This document shows, in pieces, positions 1 through 7,244 of a DNA stretch of 64,000 nt (position 1 is its first letter; each line of letters starts with the position of its first letter). The notes under the pieces are model-generated. The model searched no databases. It was given only the letters and a program-made list of their open reading frames with translations, and was not told where the DNA came from. The translations under genes and the position numbers were made by a program. Source of the DNA: Streptacidiphilus jiangxiensis (GTDB lineage Bacteria; Actinomycetota; Actinomycetes; Streptomycetales; Streptomycetaceae); assembly GCF_900109465.1 (NCBI RefSeq), contig NZ_FOAZ01000020.1, positions 124,001 to 188,000 on the forward strand, given 5' to 3'.

Positions 1-2
1 GC

Positions 3-360
3 GGGGCGGACCCGCGGACTGCCGCTGCCCGACACCACTTCCCGTACATCTCGGTCGCGGACACGGGGATGGCAGCAGAGGAGCCGGTCACTTTCCACCC
101 CTACCATCCGGACCTGTGGGAAGTCGTCTACGAAGGCAACCAGGAGACCTTCGACCAGAGCACCTTCTTGGACTGGCAGTGCCCTCGGCACGGACAGTCC
201 AGTGTCTACCCGCGGCTGGTGCCAGACCGCGAGTAAGAAGAGCGGCACTCGCGGATCAGCTTCCACGATGCGGTGACCAACCAGATCGACCTGGTCGAAG
301 GCGACATTCACAAGCTGCGCGGACTCACCGCACGCGGCGACTCCACCTACTACGTCGACC
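3..360 (+). pseudogene. Broken unidentified reading frame (runs off left edge)
   Basis: Frame 3 is open from the window edge and reads like real protein (for example YHPDLWEVVYEGN and later QIDLVEGDIHKLR), but it is cut by a TAA at 234-236 and then continues with coding character in the same frame to about 360. There it gives way to a GH3 fragment in another frame. I do not recognise the family. The in-frame stop and the junction suggest a decayed, rearranged gene; a sequencing error at the TAA is the alternative. Confidence 0.35.
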
Positions 361-510
361 TCGGTCGTGGTCAACGCTGGCGCCCCCATCCTGATGCCGT
401 GGCGTGACCAGGTCGCCGCGATCCTCCTCACCTGGTTCCCCGGCCAGGAAGGCGGCCCGGCCCTGGCCGACGTCCTGCTCGGCCACCGCGAACCCCAGGG
501 GATGCTCTAG
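361..510 (+). pseudogene. GH3 beta-glucosidase fragment
   Basis: Frame 1 from about 361 to the TAG at 508-510 reads VVVNAGAPILMPWRDQV followed by LTWFPGQEGGPALADVLLG. This is the conserved stretch of the second domain of actinobacterial family 3 beta-glucosidases, around the region that contributes to the active site. Intact enzymes are 700-900 residues and continue with a PGGRLP-type segment; here the frame stops after about 50 residues and nothing N-terminal is nearby. It is a remnant joined to the unrelated broken frame on its left. Confidence 0.72.
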
Positions 511-520
511 GCTCGGCCAC

Positions 521-925
521 GTGATCTTCGACAGGTTCCCGTTGGTCGGCGGCTTCAAGGAACTGGAGTACGGCAGGCCGGACGCGCCGCCGATCCTGAC
601 CGCGGTGCGGGCGACCGCGGCGGAGCGCGAGGACGATCTGGTTCGGTACCTGCGTGCTGGGACGGTCCTGGTCGCCACGCCCTCGGCTGTGCCCGACGTG
701 CTGAGCGAGACCGGCGCGCTCATCGGAGGGCTGCACCTGCTGACCGATGGGCAGTGGCTGTGGTACTCCGACCTGGCTCACTACGTGGGGTGCTACCACG
801 TGGAGCTCGACCCAGTGTTCATCGAGCACGCGCACGGCAACAACTGGGCCGTTCCGCAGGTCGGCGACGAGCACCTTGAGGCGATGGTGGCGTTGCTCAT
901 TGGAGACGAAGACCAGTCGAACTGA
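521..925 (+). CDS. Hypothetical protein (134 aa)
   Basis: This is a soluble acidic protein of about 134 residues with no family I recognise. I prefer the GTG at 521 over the frame's first ATG at 404, because residues encoded upstream of 521 are the out-of-frame shadow of the GH3 fragment. No strong Shine-Dalgarno sequence is visible. Composition is normal for a globular protein (core FPLVGGFKELEYG, then TDGQWLWYSDLAHYVGCYHVEL). It sits alone between debris, and its stop codon lies at the edge of an IS5 remnant, so it may be a resident gene the IS landed beside. Confidence 0.5.
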   Translation: MIFDRFPLVGGFKELEYGRPDAPPILTAVRATAAEREDDLVRYLRAGTVLVATPSAVPDVLSETGALIGGLHLLTDGQWLWYSDLAHYVGCYHVELDPVFIEHAHGNNWAVPQVGDEHLEAMVALLIGDEDQSN

Positions 926-945
926 TATCGCTGGCCGCGCCACGA

Positions 946-1224
946 TCACACCGAAGTTCGGGTCAACGGACGCGGACCCGAACGCGAAGCCGGCGTTGCC
1001 CGGGTCAGTCGCCGGACCATGATGCCGATCATCGCCCAGCGGATCATGGTCTCCGACCGCGCCGGGCTGGCCTCGTCGTCCCTAGCCAGAAGTCGGTGGG
1101 CGGTCAGCCACGAGAAGGTACCTGCTACCACCCAGCGCTTCGACTGGACTTGGAAGCCCCGTTGTTCAGGGTCCTTGCGGACGATCTGCCTCCATCCGGC
1201 GCGAACGTTCGGGCGCCTGCTCAC
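946..1224 (-). pseudogene. IS5-family transposase, C-terminal remnant
   Basis: The minus strand encodes about 75 residues matching the end of IS5-family DDE transposases: KDPEQRGFQVQSKRWVV, then TFSWLTAHRLLARD and MIRWAMIGIMVRRL. In intact enzymes the segment after RRWVVE carries the last catalytic Glu; here the text reads WVVAGTFSW, so the usual E-R is replaced and this copy would be inactive even if complete. The catalytic Asp residues and the N-terminus are missing. It directly abuts the stop codon of the LAL regulator on its right. An N-terminal IS5 remnant in the same orientation lies at 30753-31259. Confidence 0.75.
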
Positions 1225-3983
1225 GCGCTCGTACGGTCGGGAAGTTTCTCCAGCGCATCGCGCAGTGCCGCGCGCGAGGAGACGCCCAGCTTGGGAAAGA
1301 CCCGATAGAGATGTGAGCTGACGGTGCGGGGGGAGAGATGGGTCCGCTCGCCGATCTCCTTGTTGGTCAAGCCGCTGGCAGCAAGATCGGCGATCCGACG
1401 TTCCTGCCAGGTCAGCGAGGTCACCGGGAGTGCCGAGGCGCGGGCGGGCAGGTCGATCGCGCAGAGCTCGGCAAGCGCTCGCTCGGTCCAGGCGGTGGCG
1501 CCGAGCAGCTCGAACGAGGCCGCCGCGCGGCTGAGCAACTGACGTGAGGCCCGGCGGCCATGAAGCTGCCGAAGACGGATGCCGCGGGCCAGTTGGATCC
1601 GCGCCAGCTCGAACGGGAAGGTCGCACTCGTCGGATGTGCTTCGGCGCGGGCGTACATCTCGGCGGCCTCCTGCTCGTCCTCCGCGGTCATCGACAGGAC
1701 TCCGTAAGTCAGCAGGGCCAGCCGTGGTGAGATGTACGGAAGTCCGGCGGCCTGGGCAGCCAGCGCGTGGTCTCGGGCCTGTTGGGTGCGTCCCGTGTGC
1801 AGGGCAGCCTCGACCAGGTCGAGAAGTGTCTGCGAGGCCTGGTGCTGGTACGGCTCGAAGCTGCCCGGCCGGGTGATGCCGATCGCGTGGAGGTAGGCCG
1901 CCTCGTAGTCCCCCTCGCTCAGCGCGGCGATCGTGCCCGCGGTGTCGGCGAGCTGGGTCAGCAGCCCGATTCCGCGCGGGCGCGCCCAGGAGTCGACCTG
2001 GGCCTGGAGCTCACGTGCCCGCTCCAGCCGGCCCCGCATGGCCGCGAGGACGGCCAGGTACGCGCGGCTCTGGTAGGAGAAGAGGGTGAGCCCGCGGGCT
2101 GTGGCCAGCTCCAGGCTGCGCTCTCCCGATTCTTCCGCGGCTGCCCAGTCCCCGCTGGCCACCTGATCGAGATGGTTCAGGTGGAGCATGGCGATCCCAC
2201 TGGCCCTGGTCCCGCCGGCCCTCTCCCGGTCCAATGCCCGGCGGAGCTGGGAGCGGTACTGGCCCAGGGTGTCTACTCGGTGGGCGGCCCCGCAGAGCAG
2301 GGCGACATCCCATGGTTCGAATGGCGGAGTGTCCACGAAAGCGCGGTCCACGCGCTCGGCCAGCCCGGCGCCGCGCCGCACGACGTCGCTCCAGGCATCG
2401 TGGTGGAGACGCGAGTTCGCCGGGACCAGATCGCCGAGAGAGGTCAGGACCCGGTCGGTCTCCTCCCACATGTCGCGGTTGCTCGCGTACTGGCTGATCA
2501 CGAGCAGGGTGTTCACCACACGGGCGAGCGTCTCGGGCGGGCCGCCCGTGGTGCCGTCACGCAGGCTCTCGACCGCGCCGACCAGCTGACGGTGGGTGGA
2601 GCGCACCTCTCCGTCCCCATACAGGGCGACGTACGCGGACGCGAGGACGGCGGCGGGGGAGTCCGTGCCGGGCGAGATGCCGACGTGGACGAGGTGCTGT
2701 GCCTGGTCCAGGAGGCCTGCCTGTCCGGCGACGAACGCCGCGTCACCGAGCCTGCGGGAGCGGTCCTCCCGGCTCTCGCTCAGCTCCGCTGCGCGGGTCA
2801 GCCACGCCACGGCGGCGGCTGATCCGCCGCGTCGTCGCGCCGAGGCGGACGCCGCCTCCAGGGTGGCCGCGACCTGCTCGTCCGGGTCGACGGTCGCGGC
2901 CGCGAGGTGGGTCGCGTGCCGTTCGACGTCGTGCCGGTGCACGTGTGCCAGGACGGCGTGCGCGGCCTGGCGTTCGTTGGGGGTGGCCAGCTGGACCACG
3001 GTGGAACGGACGAGTGGATGACGGAAGACGAAGTCACCGCTCACTGGGTCCACGTCGAGCAGTCCGCAGGTCGCGGCCTCCTCGGCGTCCAGCATCCGGT
3101 ACCCCACCGCACGCGTCGGCCCGGAACCCGCCCCCGCGCCCACGCCGTCCAGGGCGCCACGCAGGAGTTCGGCGCGCACGTCCGGGGTCAGCGCCGCGAT
3201 GCGCGTGCCGTAGACGTGCTGGAAGCGATGACGGAAGGAGCCCCCTCCCGATCGGGACCCCCCGTCCAGGCCGTGTCCGGGATAGGCGCTGCCTAGCAGC
3301 GGTGGTAGTTCGACGAGTGCCAGCGGGACTCCCAGGGCCTCCGCCAGGACGCGCTCCCTCAGTTGCGGGTCGAGGTCGGGGTAGCGGCCGTCGAGGACCT
3401 GCTCCGCGGCCTGCCGCGACAGGGGTGGCACAGGTGCCTCGGGAAGTGCGGCGGCGTCGAAGGCCGAAGGGACACCGGAGCGCATGCCGAGCAGGAGCCT
3501 CACGGCGCTGCCGGCCAGGCGTCGGCCGACGAACCCGCAGACCTCGGCGCTGGCGATGTCCAGCCAGTGACCGTCGTCGACCACCAGGAGCAGCGGCTTC
3601 GACGTCGTCGCGAGGGAGAGCAGATCGAGGACCGCGATGCCGAGCGTCATCGTCGACGGCGGTGTTCCGTCGCCTCCGCTGAACGCGGCTTCGAGGACCG
3701 CCCGGTGAGCGCCGTCGAGCTGTTCGGCGTCGGGGAGCAGCGGGTAGAGCAGCTGGTGCAGTCCGGCGAAGGGGAGCTTCGACTCGGCCTCGGCTCCGAC
3801 CGCGCGGATCACCCGATGGCCGGTCGTGGTCGCGAGCTCCGACGCGTGGTCCAGGAGTGTGCTCTTGCCGACTCCCGTCTCTCCTCGGAGGATCAGGGCC
3901 CGCCGGTCGGGCGAGGTCAGGTAGGTCGAGAGGACCTGCAGCTCGATCTCGCGGCCCACCAGGGCGTCCGCTCGGGACTCCAT
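1221..3983 (-). CDS. LAL-family LuxR transcriptional regulator (paralog 1)
   Basis: This is a 920-residue ATP-dependent transcriptional activator of the large LuxR (LAL) type. The N-terminal AAA/NACHT-like ATPase has Walker A GETGVGKST at residues 34-42 and Walker B LLLVVDD at about 131-137. A long helical TPR-like middle follows, and a LuxR HTH occupies about 857-920 (TNKEIGERTHLSPRTVSSHL). The ATG at 3983 has an AAAGGGGG ribosome site. LALs usually activate catabolic or secondary-metabolite operons on binding a small ligand. The HTH is nearly identical to that of the second LAL at 7245-10037, so the two should read the same DNA sites. It lies downstream of the TetR gene with an 81-nt gap and may be co-transcribed with it. 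The target is not identified. Confidence 0.9.
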   Translation of the reverse strand: MESRADALVGREIELQVLSTYLTSPDRRALILRGETGVGKSTLLDHASELATTTGHRVIRAVGAEAESKLPFAGLHQLLYPLLPDAEQLDGAHRAVLEAAFSGGDGTPPSTMTLGIAVLDLLSLATTSKPLLLVVDDGHWLDIASAEVCGFVGRRLAGSAVRLLLGMRSGVPSAFDAAALPEAPVPPLSRQAAEQVLDGRYPDLDPQLRERVLAEALGVPLALVELPPLLGSAYPGHGLDGGSRSGGGSFRHRFQHVYGTRIAALTPDVRAELLRGALDGVGAGAGSGPTRAVGYRMLDAEEAATCGLLDVDPVSGDFVFRHPLVRSTVVQLATPNERQAAHAVLAHVHRHDVERHATHLAAATVDPDEQVAATLEAASASARRRGGSAAAVAWLTRAAELSESREDRSRRLGDAAFVAGQAGLLDQAQHLVHVGISPGTDSPAAVLASAYVALYGDGEVRSTHRQLVGAVESLRDGTTGGPPETLARVVNTLLVISQYASNRDMWEETDRVLTSLGDLVPANSRLHHDAWSDVVRRGAGLAERVDRAFVDTPPFEPWDVALLCGAAHRVDTLGQYRSQLRRALDRERAGGTRASGIAMLHLNHLDQVASGDWAAAEESGERSLELATARGLTLFSYQSRAYLAVLAAMRGRLERARELQAQVDSWARPRGIGLLTQLADTAGTIAALSEGDYEAAYLHAIGITRPGSFEPYQHQASQTLLDLVEAALHTGRTQQARDHALAAQAAGLPYISPRLALLTYGVLSMTAEDEQEAAEMYARAEAHPTSATFPFELARIQLARGIRLRQLHGRRASRQLLSRAAASFELLGATAWTERALAELCAIDLPARASALPVTSLTWQERRIADLAASGLTNKEIGERTHLSPRTVSSHLYRVFPKLGVSSRAALRDALEKLPDRTSA

Positions 3984-4064
3984 CGCCGGTACCCCCTTTC
4001 CGGTGGGATCGGCCGTGCCGATCCCGGCCAGTCGCGCGTCCCGTTCCGGGACGTCGCAGGAAAC

Positions 4065-4751
4065 TCAGTCGGCGGGGCGGCGGTACGCGCCGTACCAGAA
4101 GATCCGCCCCAGCTCCCGGGCGAACGCGGCGTCGCCGCTCCCGTCGTCCGTGCCGATGTGACGCGCCATCGCCCCGCCGACACCCCAAATGATGATCTTG
4201 CTTGCGTTGGCGGCGTCGAGGTCGGCCGGTGCCGAGCCGGCGGCCTTCTCCGACAGCAGCAACGAGCGGATCAACTCGTCGAAGGTCTCCAGGTCGTCGC
4301 TGTAGAAGTCGCCCACGCCGGGGTCGTAGGAAGCCGCCACGCGGACGGCCGCCATGATGCTGTGACTGGCCCGCTGGGCCGTGATGATCTCCAGCCAGTA
4401 CTGGGCGTACCGCTCGGCACCGTCCTCCTCCCCGAGCGTCGGGTCCCAGGCCTGGGCCCGAGCGAGCTGTTGCTCTCTCAGCCGGTCCGCCAGGCACACG
4501 AGTACGTCGGACTTGGTGCGGAAGTGTGCGTAGAAGGTGGCGCGAGAGACCCCGGCTTCCTCGATGAGCCGCTGGACGGTGATGTCCGTGAAGGACTCAC
4601 CCGCATCGAGCAGATCCTCCATGGCCGCAAGGAGCTTGGCCTGCGTCGCGGCCGAACGGGCGGCGTGGTAGCGGGCCTGCCGCCCGGTCATGGGTCGCAC
4701 GTGCACCTTCAGGTCGATCGTGTTCCGGATGTCGTCGACGAACATCACCAT
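4065..4751 (-). CDS. TetR/AcrR-family transcriptional regulator
   Basis: This 228-residue repressor-type protein has a TetR HTH at about residues 33-80 (ITVQRLIEEAGVSRATFYAHF) and a helical ligand domain ending RIFWYGAYRRPAD. The start may be ATG 4751 or 4745, or the later ATG at 4691 that would give a more typical short N-terminus. It follows the HTH-NB-ARC-TPR gene by 21 nt on the same strand, so the two are probably one transcript. A TTCAGTCAC sequence lies just upstream of its start and resembles the palindromes found in promoters of the enzyme block at 14-26 kb, making it a candidate regulator of that block; this is inference. Confidence 0.88.
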   Translation of the reverse strand: MVMFVDDIRNTIDLKVHVRPMTGRQARYHAARSAATQAKLLAAMEDLLDAGESFTDITVQRLIEEAGVSRATFYAHFRTKSDVLVCLADRLREQQLARAQAWDPTLGEEDGAERYAQYWLEIITAQRASHSIMAAVRVAASYDPGVGDFYSDDLETFDELIRSLLLSEKAAGSAPADLDAANASKIIIWGVGGAMARHIGTDDGSGDAAFARELGRIFWYGAYRRPAD

Positions 4752-4776
4752 ACACAGTGTTCAGTCACTCTGTCAG
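4751..4776. promoter_or_regulatory. Candidate operator upstream of TetR gene
   Basis: The bases between the TetR start and the preceding gene contain TACACAGTGTTCAGTCAC followed by TCTGTCA. This is an imperfect inverted arrangement (CAGTG against CACTC-TG) carrying TCAGTCAC, which also occurs at 19139 and 25917. Autoregulation is plausible but unproven. Confidence 0.35.
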
Positions 4777-7019
4777 GTCACGTTGTCCGCGCGTGCCCGC
4801 ATCTCCTCGGCGCGCGCGTTTCCGCTCCCGCTCAGCAGATCAGCGGCCCGCAGCCAGCTCGCGCGGGCCGCGCCACCGTCCCCGAGGGCCACGTGGACCT
4901 CTGCCAGATGATCGAGTACCTCCGCCTGGTTGTACGGGTTGAGGACCTCCTCGTAGAGGCGCAGGGCGTTCTCGAAGTGGCGTACGGCGTCGTGGTACTC
5001 GCCCAGGTGGTACAGGGCGTAGCCGATGCTGTCCCAGGTCGCGGCCTCGCTGAAGCGGTTGCCGGTCTGCTGGAGCAACGGCAGCGCCTCCCGGCAGCTG
5101 GCCACCGCTTCGGGGTGCCTGCCGAGCAGGGTCAGGTACCAGCCCACGGCGTTGAGTTCGCGTGCGACGAGATCGGGGTCCGCCAGGGTCCGGTAGATCG
5201 CGAGCGCGGCACTGGCGTGGTCGAGGGCCTCCTGGTGACGACGCTGCCGCCCTCGCACCCAGCCGATGCTGCGTTGGGCCTGGGCCTGCTTCAGAAGGGG
5301 CAGCCGGTTCAGGTGTTGCTCGATCAGGTCGATCAGCTGGTCGGCCTCCTCGCCCCGACCGATCTCGGCCAGTGCCCGTGCCAGGGCGGCGGCGGCGTTG
5401 CCGACCTCCACGGCGTCGTCGAGCAGGAGAGCGGCGTCGAGGGCCAGCCGCTGCATCGTGATCTCGTCGGCCCACTGCCCCTGCGCGGAGAAGTACGGGA
5501 TGCAGTCCTGGGCGAGCCCCAGGCGGAAGTGGAGCAGCCTCGGGTCGTCGGTCGTGCGCACGGCGGTCAGGATGGTGCGCTCCTCCTGGCGGAACCAGGC
5601 GAGGGCCTGCTCGCGGTTGTCGAACGGGAGCAGCACGACCCCGGCGTTCGGCTCCTGGTCCAGATCGACGATGTGGCGGGTCTCCAGCACCTGGACCGCC
5701 GCACGGGCGTTGTGGCGGAGGTACCCGAGAAGCCGGAGTTCGGCGGCGTGTCGGTCATCCCCCTCCTGCCCGAGCAGGTCGGCGGCGTACTCCCGGACGA
5801 GGTCGTGCAGGACGAAGTTCCCGTCCGCGTCCCGGGTCAGCAGGCTCGCTGCGGTGAGGGAGTGCAGCAGACGACGTGCGGAGGCCAGGGGCTCGCCCGC
5901 GGTCGAGGCCGCCGCGGCGGCGGAGAACACCGGGCCCGGGAGCACGGGGAGATGACGGAACAGGCGTGCGCTCGCCGGATCGAGCGCCCGGCAGGACCAG
6001 GAGAAGACGGCCCGCAGGTCCGTATGGGGGTCGTCCGTGCTGAAGGCGTCCAATCGGGGTTGGGTGCCGGCCAGTTCGTCGGCCGCGACGCGCAGCGACA
6101 GCGTGGCCTGGGCGGCGAGGTGCGCGCCGAGGATGGCCACCGCCAGCGGCAGCCCGCCGCACAACTTTGTCAACATGGCGGCGCTGGCCGGCTCGGCGAC
6201 CGTGCGCTCGGCGCCGATGCGTGCGGAGAGCACGTCGACCGCCTCGTTGCCGGTCCACGGGCCCAGGTCGACCAGCTCGGCCTCCTCGCTCGCGGCGAGG
6301 GCAGTCAGCTGGTTCCGGGAGGTGATGACGGTGAGGCAGCCCGGGGTCCTCGGAAGCAGCGGACGCACCTGCCGGGAGTCGCGGGCGTTGTCGAGGACCA
6401 CGACCATCCGGAGGTTCGCGACCCGTGCCCGGAACAGGGCGCTGCGCTCCTCGGTCCCGGTGGGGAGCGAGGGCCCGGGGACGCCGAGCGCGATGAGGAA
6501 TCCGCCCAGGGCCTCGTGCGGGTCCAGCGGTTCGGCCGAGGGGTCGAAGCCACGGAGGTTCACGTAGAGCTGGCCGTCCGGGAACCGGTCGGCGACCCGA
6601 TGGGCCCAGTGGACGGCCAGGCTGGTCTTGCCCACCCCGGCCATGCCGCCGATCGCGGCGACCGGCGGATGTCCCGTGCCTGCGTCGTCACCCGGGGAGC
6701 CGATCCGCAGGACCCGTGCCAGCGCGTCCTGACGCCCACGGAACGTGCGCAGGTCGGGCGGCAGTTGGCGGGGCACGTGGTGGGCGGGGGCCGGACCGTT
6801 GCCGTGTGCGGCCGACTCCAGCCTCCGGCGCCCGGCCTCGTCGAGGTCCAACGCGTTCAACAGCTCCGAGAGCGTGCTCTGCCGAGGGAGGCTGCGACCG
6901 CGTTCCATGTCGCCGATCGCGCGCACGCTGACGCCGGACGCGGCGGCGAGTCCGTCGAGTGTGAGCCCGCTGCGCTTGCGCCCCTGCCGCAGCAGCTCAC
7001 CGAAGGTCGTCTGCTCCAA
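4773..7019 (-). CDS. HTH-NB-ARC-TPR regulator (STAND NTPase)
   Basis: This 748-residue protein has an N-terminal XRE-type HTH (about 5-65, ASGVSVRAIGDMERGRS), an NB-ARC ATPase with Walker A GGMAGVGKT at 124-132 and a Walker B-like MVVVLD at about 205-210, then C-terminal tetratricopeptide repeats (about 500-740). It resembles the ATPase-TPR half of AfsR-type proteins but has an XRE domain in place of the SARP DNA-binding domain. STAND proteins use ATP-gated oligomerisation to switch on when their repeat sensor binds a ligand. It is divergent from the second LAL regulator and appears to head a transcript with the TetR gene and perhaps LAL 1. Confidence 0.88.
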   Translation of the reverse strand: MEQTTFGELLRQGRKRSGLTLDGLAAASGVSVRAIGDMERGRSLPRQSTLSELLNALDLDEAGRRRLESAAHGNGPAPAHHVPRQLPPDLRTFRGRQDALARVLRIGSPGDDAGTGHPPVAAIGGMAGVGKTSLAVHWAHRVADRFPDGQLYVNLRGFDPSAEPLDPHEALGGFLIALGVPGPSLPTGTEERSALFRARVANLRMVVVLDNARDSRQVRPLLPRTPGCLTVITSRNQLTALAASEEAELVDLGPWTGNEAVDVLSARIGAERTVAEPASAAMLTKLCGGLPLAVAILGAHLAAQATLSLRVAADELAGTQPRLDAFSTDDPHTDLRAVFSWSCRALDPASARLFRHLPVLPGPVFSAAAAASTAGEPLASARRLLHSLTAASLLTRDADGNFVLHDLVREYAADLLGQEGDDRHAAELRLLGYLRHNARAAVQVLETRHIVDLDQEPNAGVVLLPFDNREQALAWFRQEERTILTAVRTTDDPRLLHFRLGLAQDCIPYFSAQGQWADEITMQRLALDAALLLDDAVEVGNAAAALARALAEIGRGEEADQLIDLIEQHLNRLPLLKQAQAQRSIGWVRGRQRRHQEALDHASAALAIYRTLADPDLVARELNAVGWYLTLLGRHPEAVASCREALPLLQQTGNRFSEAATWDSIGYALYHLGEYHDAVRHFENALRLYEEVLNPYNQAEVLDHLAEVHVALGDGGAARASWLRAADLLSGSGNARAEEMRARADNVT

Positions 7020-7091
7020 GCCGCCACTCCCTGGGTGCCCGTTTTGTGGAGATCATCGCACTGCGCGTGCCGATGGGCGAAGCCGCCTGCG

Positions 7092-7111
7092 AACTGCCTG
7101 CCAACTGCCTG
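7092..7111. promoter_or_regulatory. Two direct repeats, 11-bp period, in divergent promoter
   Basis: AACTGCCTG occurs at 7092-7100 and again at 7103-7111, an 11-bp period (one helical turn), between the divergent starts at 7019 and 7245. Helically phased direct repeats are the usual form of activator sites in streptomycetes. The cognate protein is unknown. Confidence 0.35.
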
Positions 7112-7244
7112 GTCCCGGAGGCACGGGATGACCATGCTGAGGTGGCATGGGAGCGCTCTCCGGCCCCGGAAGGCGAGCAGGCCCCGAAGTCGCCGCGAGC
7201 GCCGCCGTGACCAGCCGACCATTCGGGAGAGGAGCAACAGAACT

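Noticed and set aside
4773-7019. Calling this gene a SARP/AfsR regulator
   Set aside because: The N-terminus is an XRE-type HTH; no BTAD or OmpR-like winged helix is present.
3363-7244. Open plus-strand frame continuous with the LAL regulator, giving an apparent 2224-residue protein
   Set aside because: It is antisense to three good genes, has shadow-type composition, and the true start with ribosome site is at 7245.
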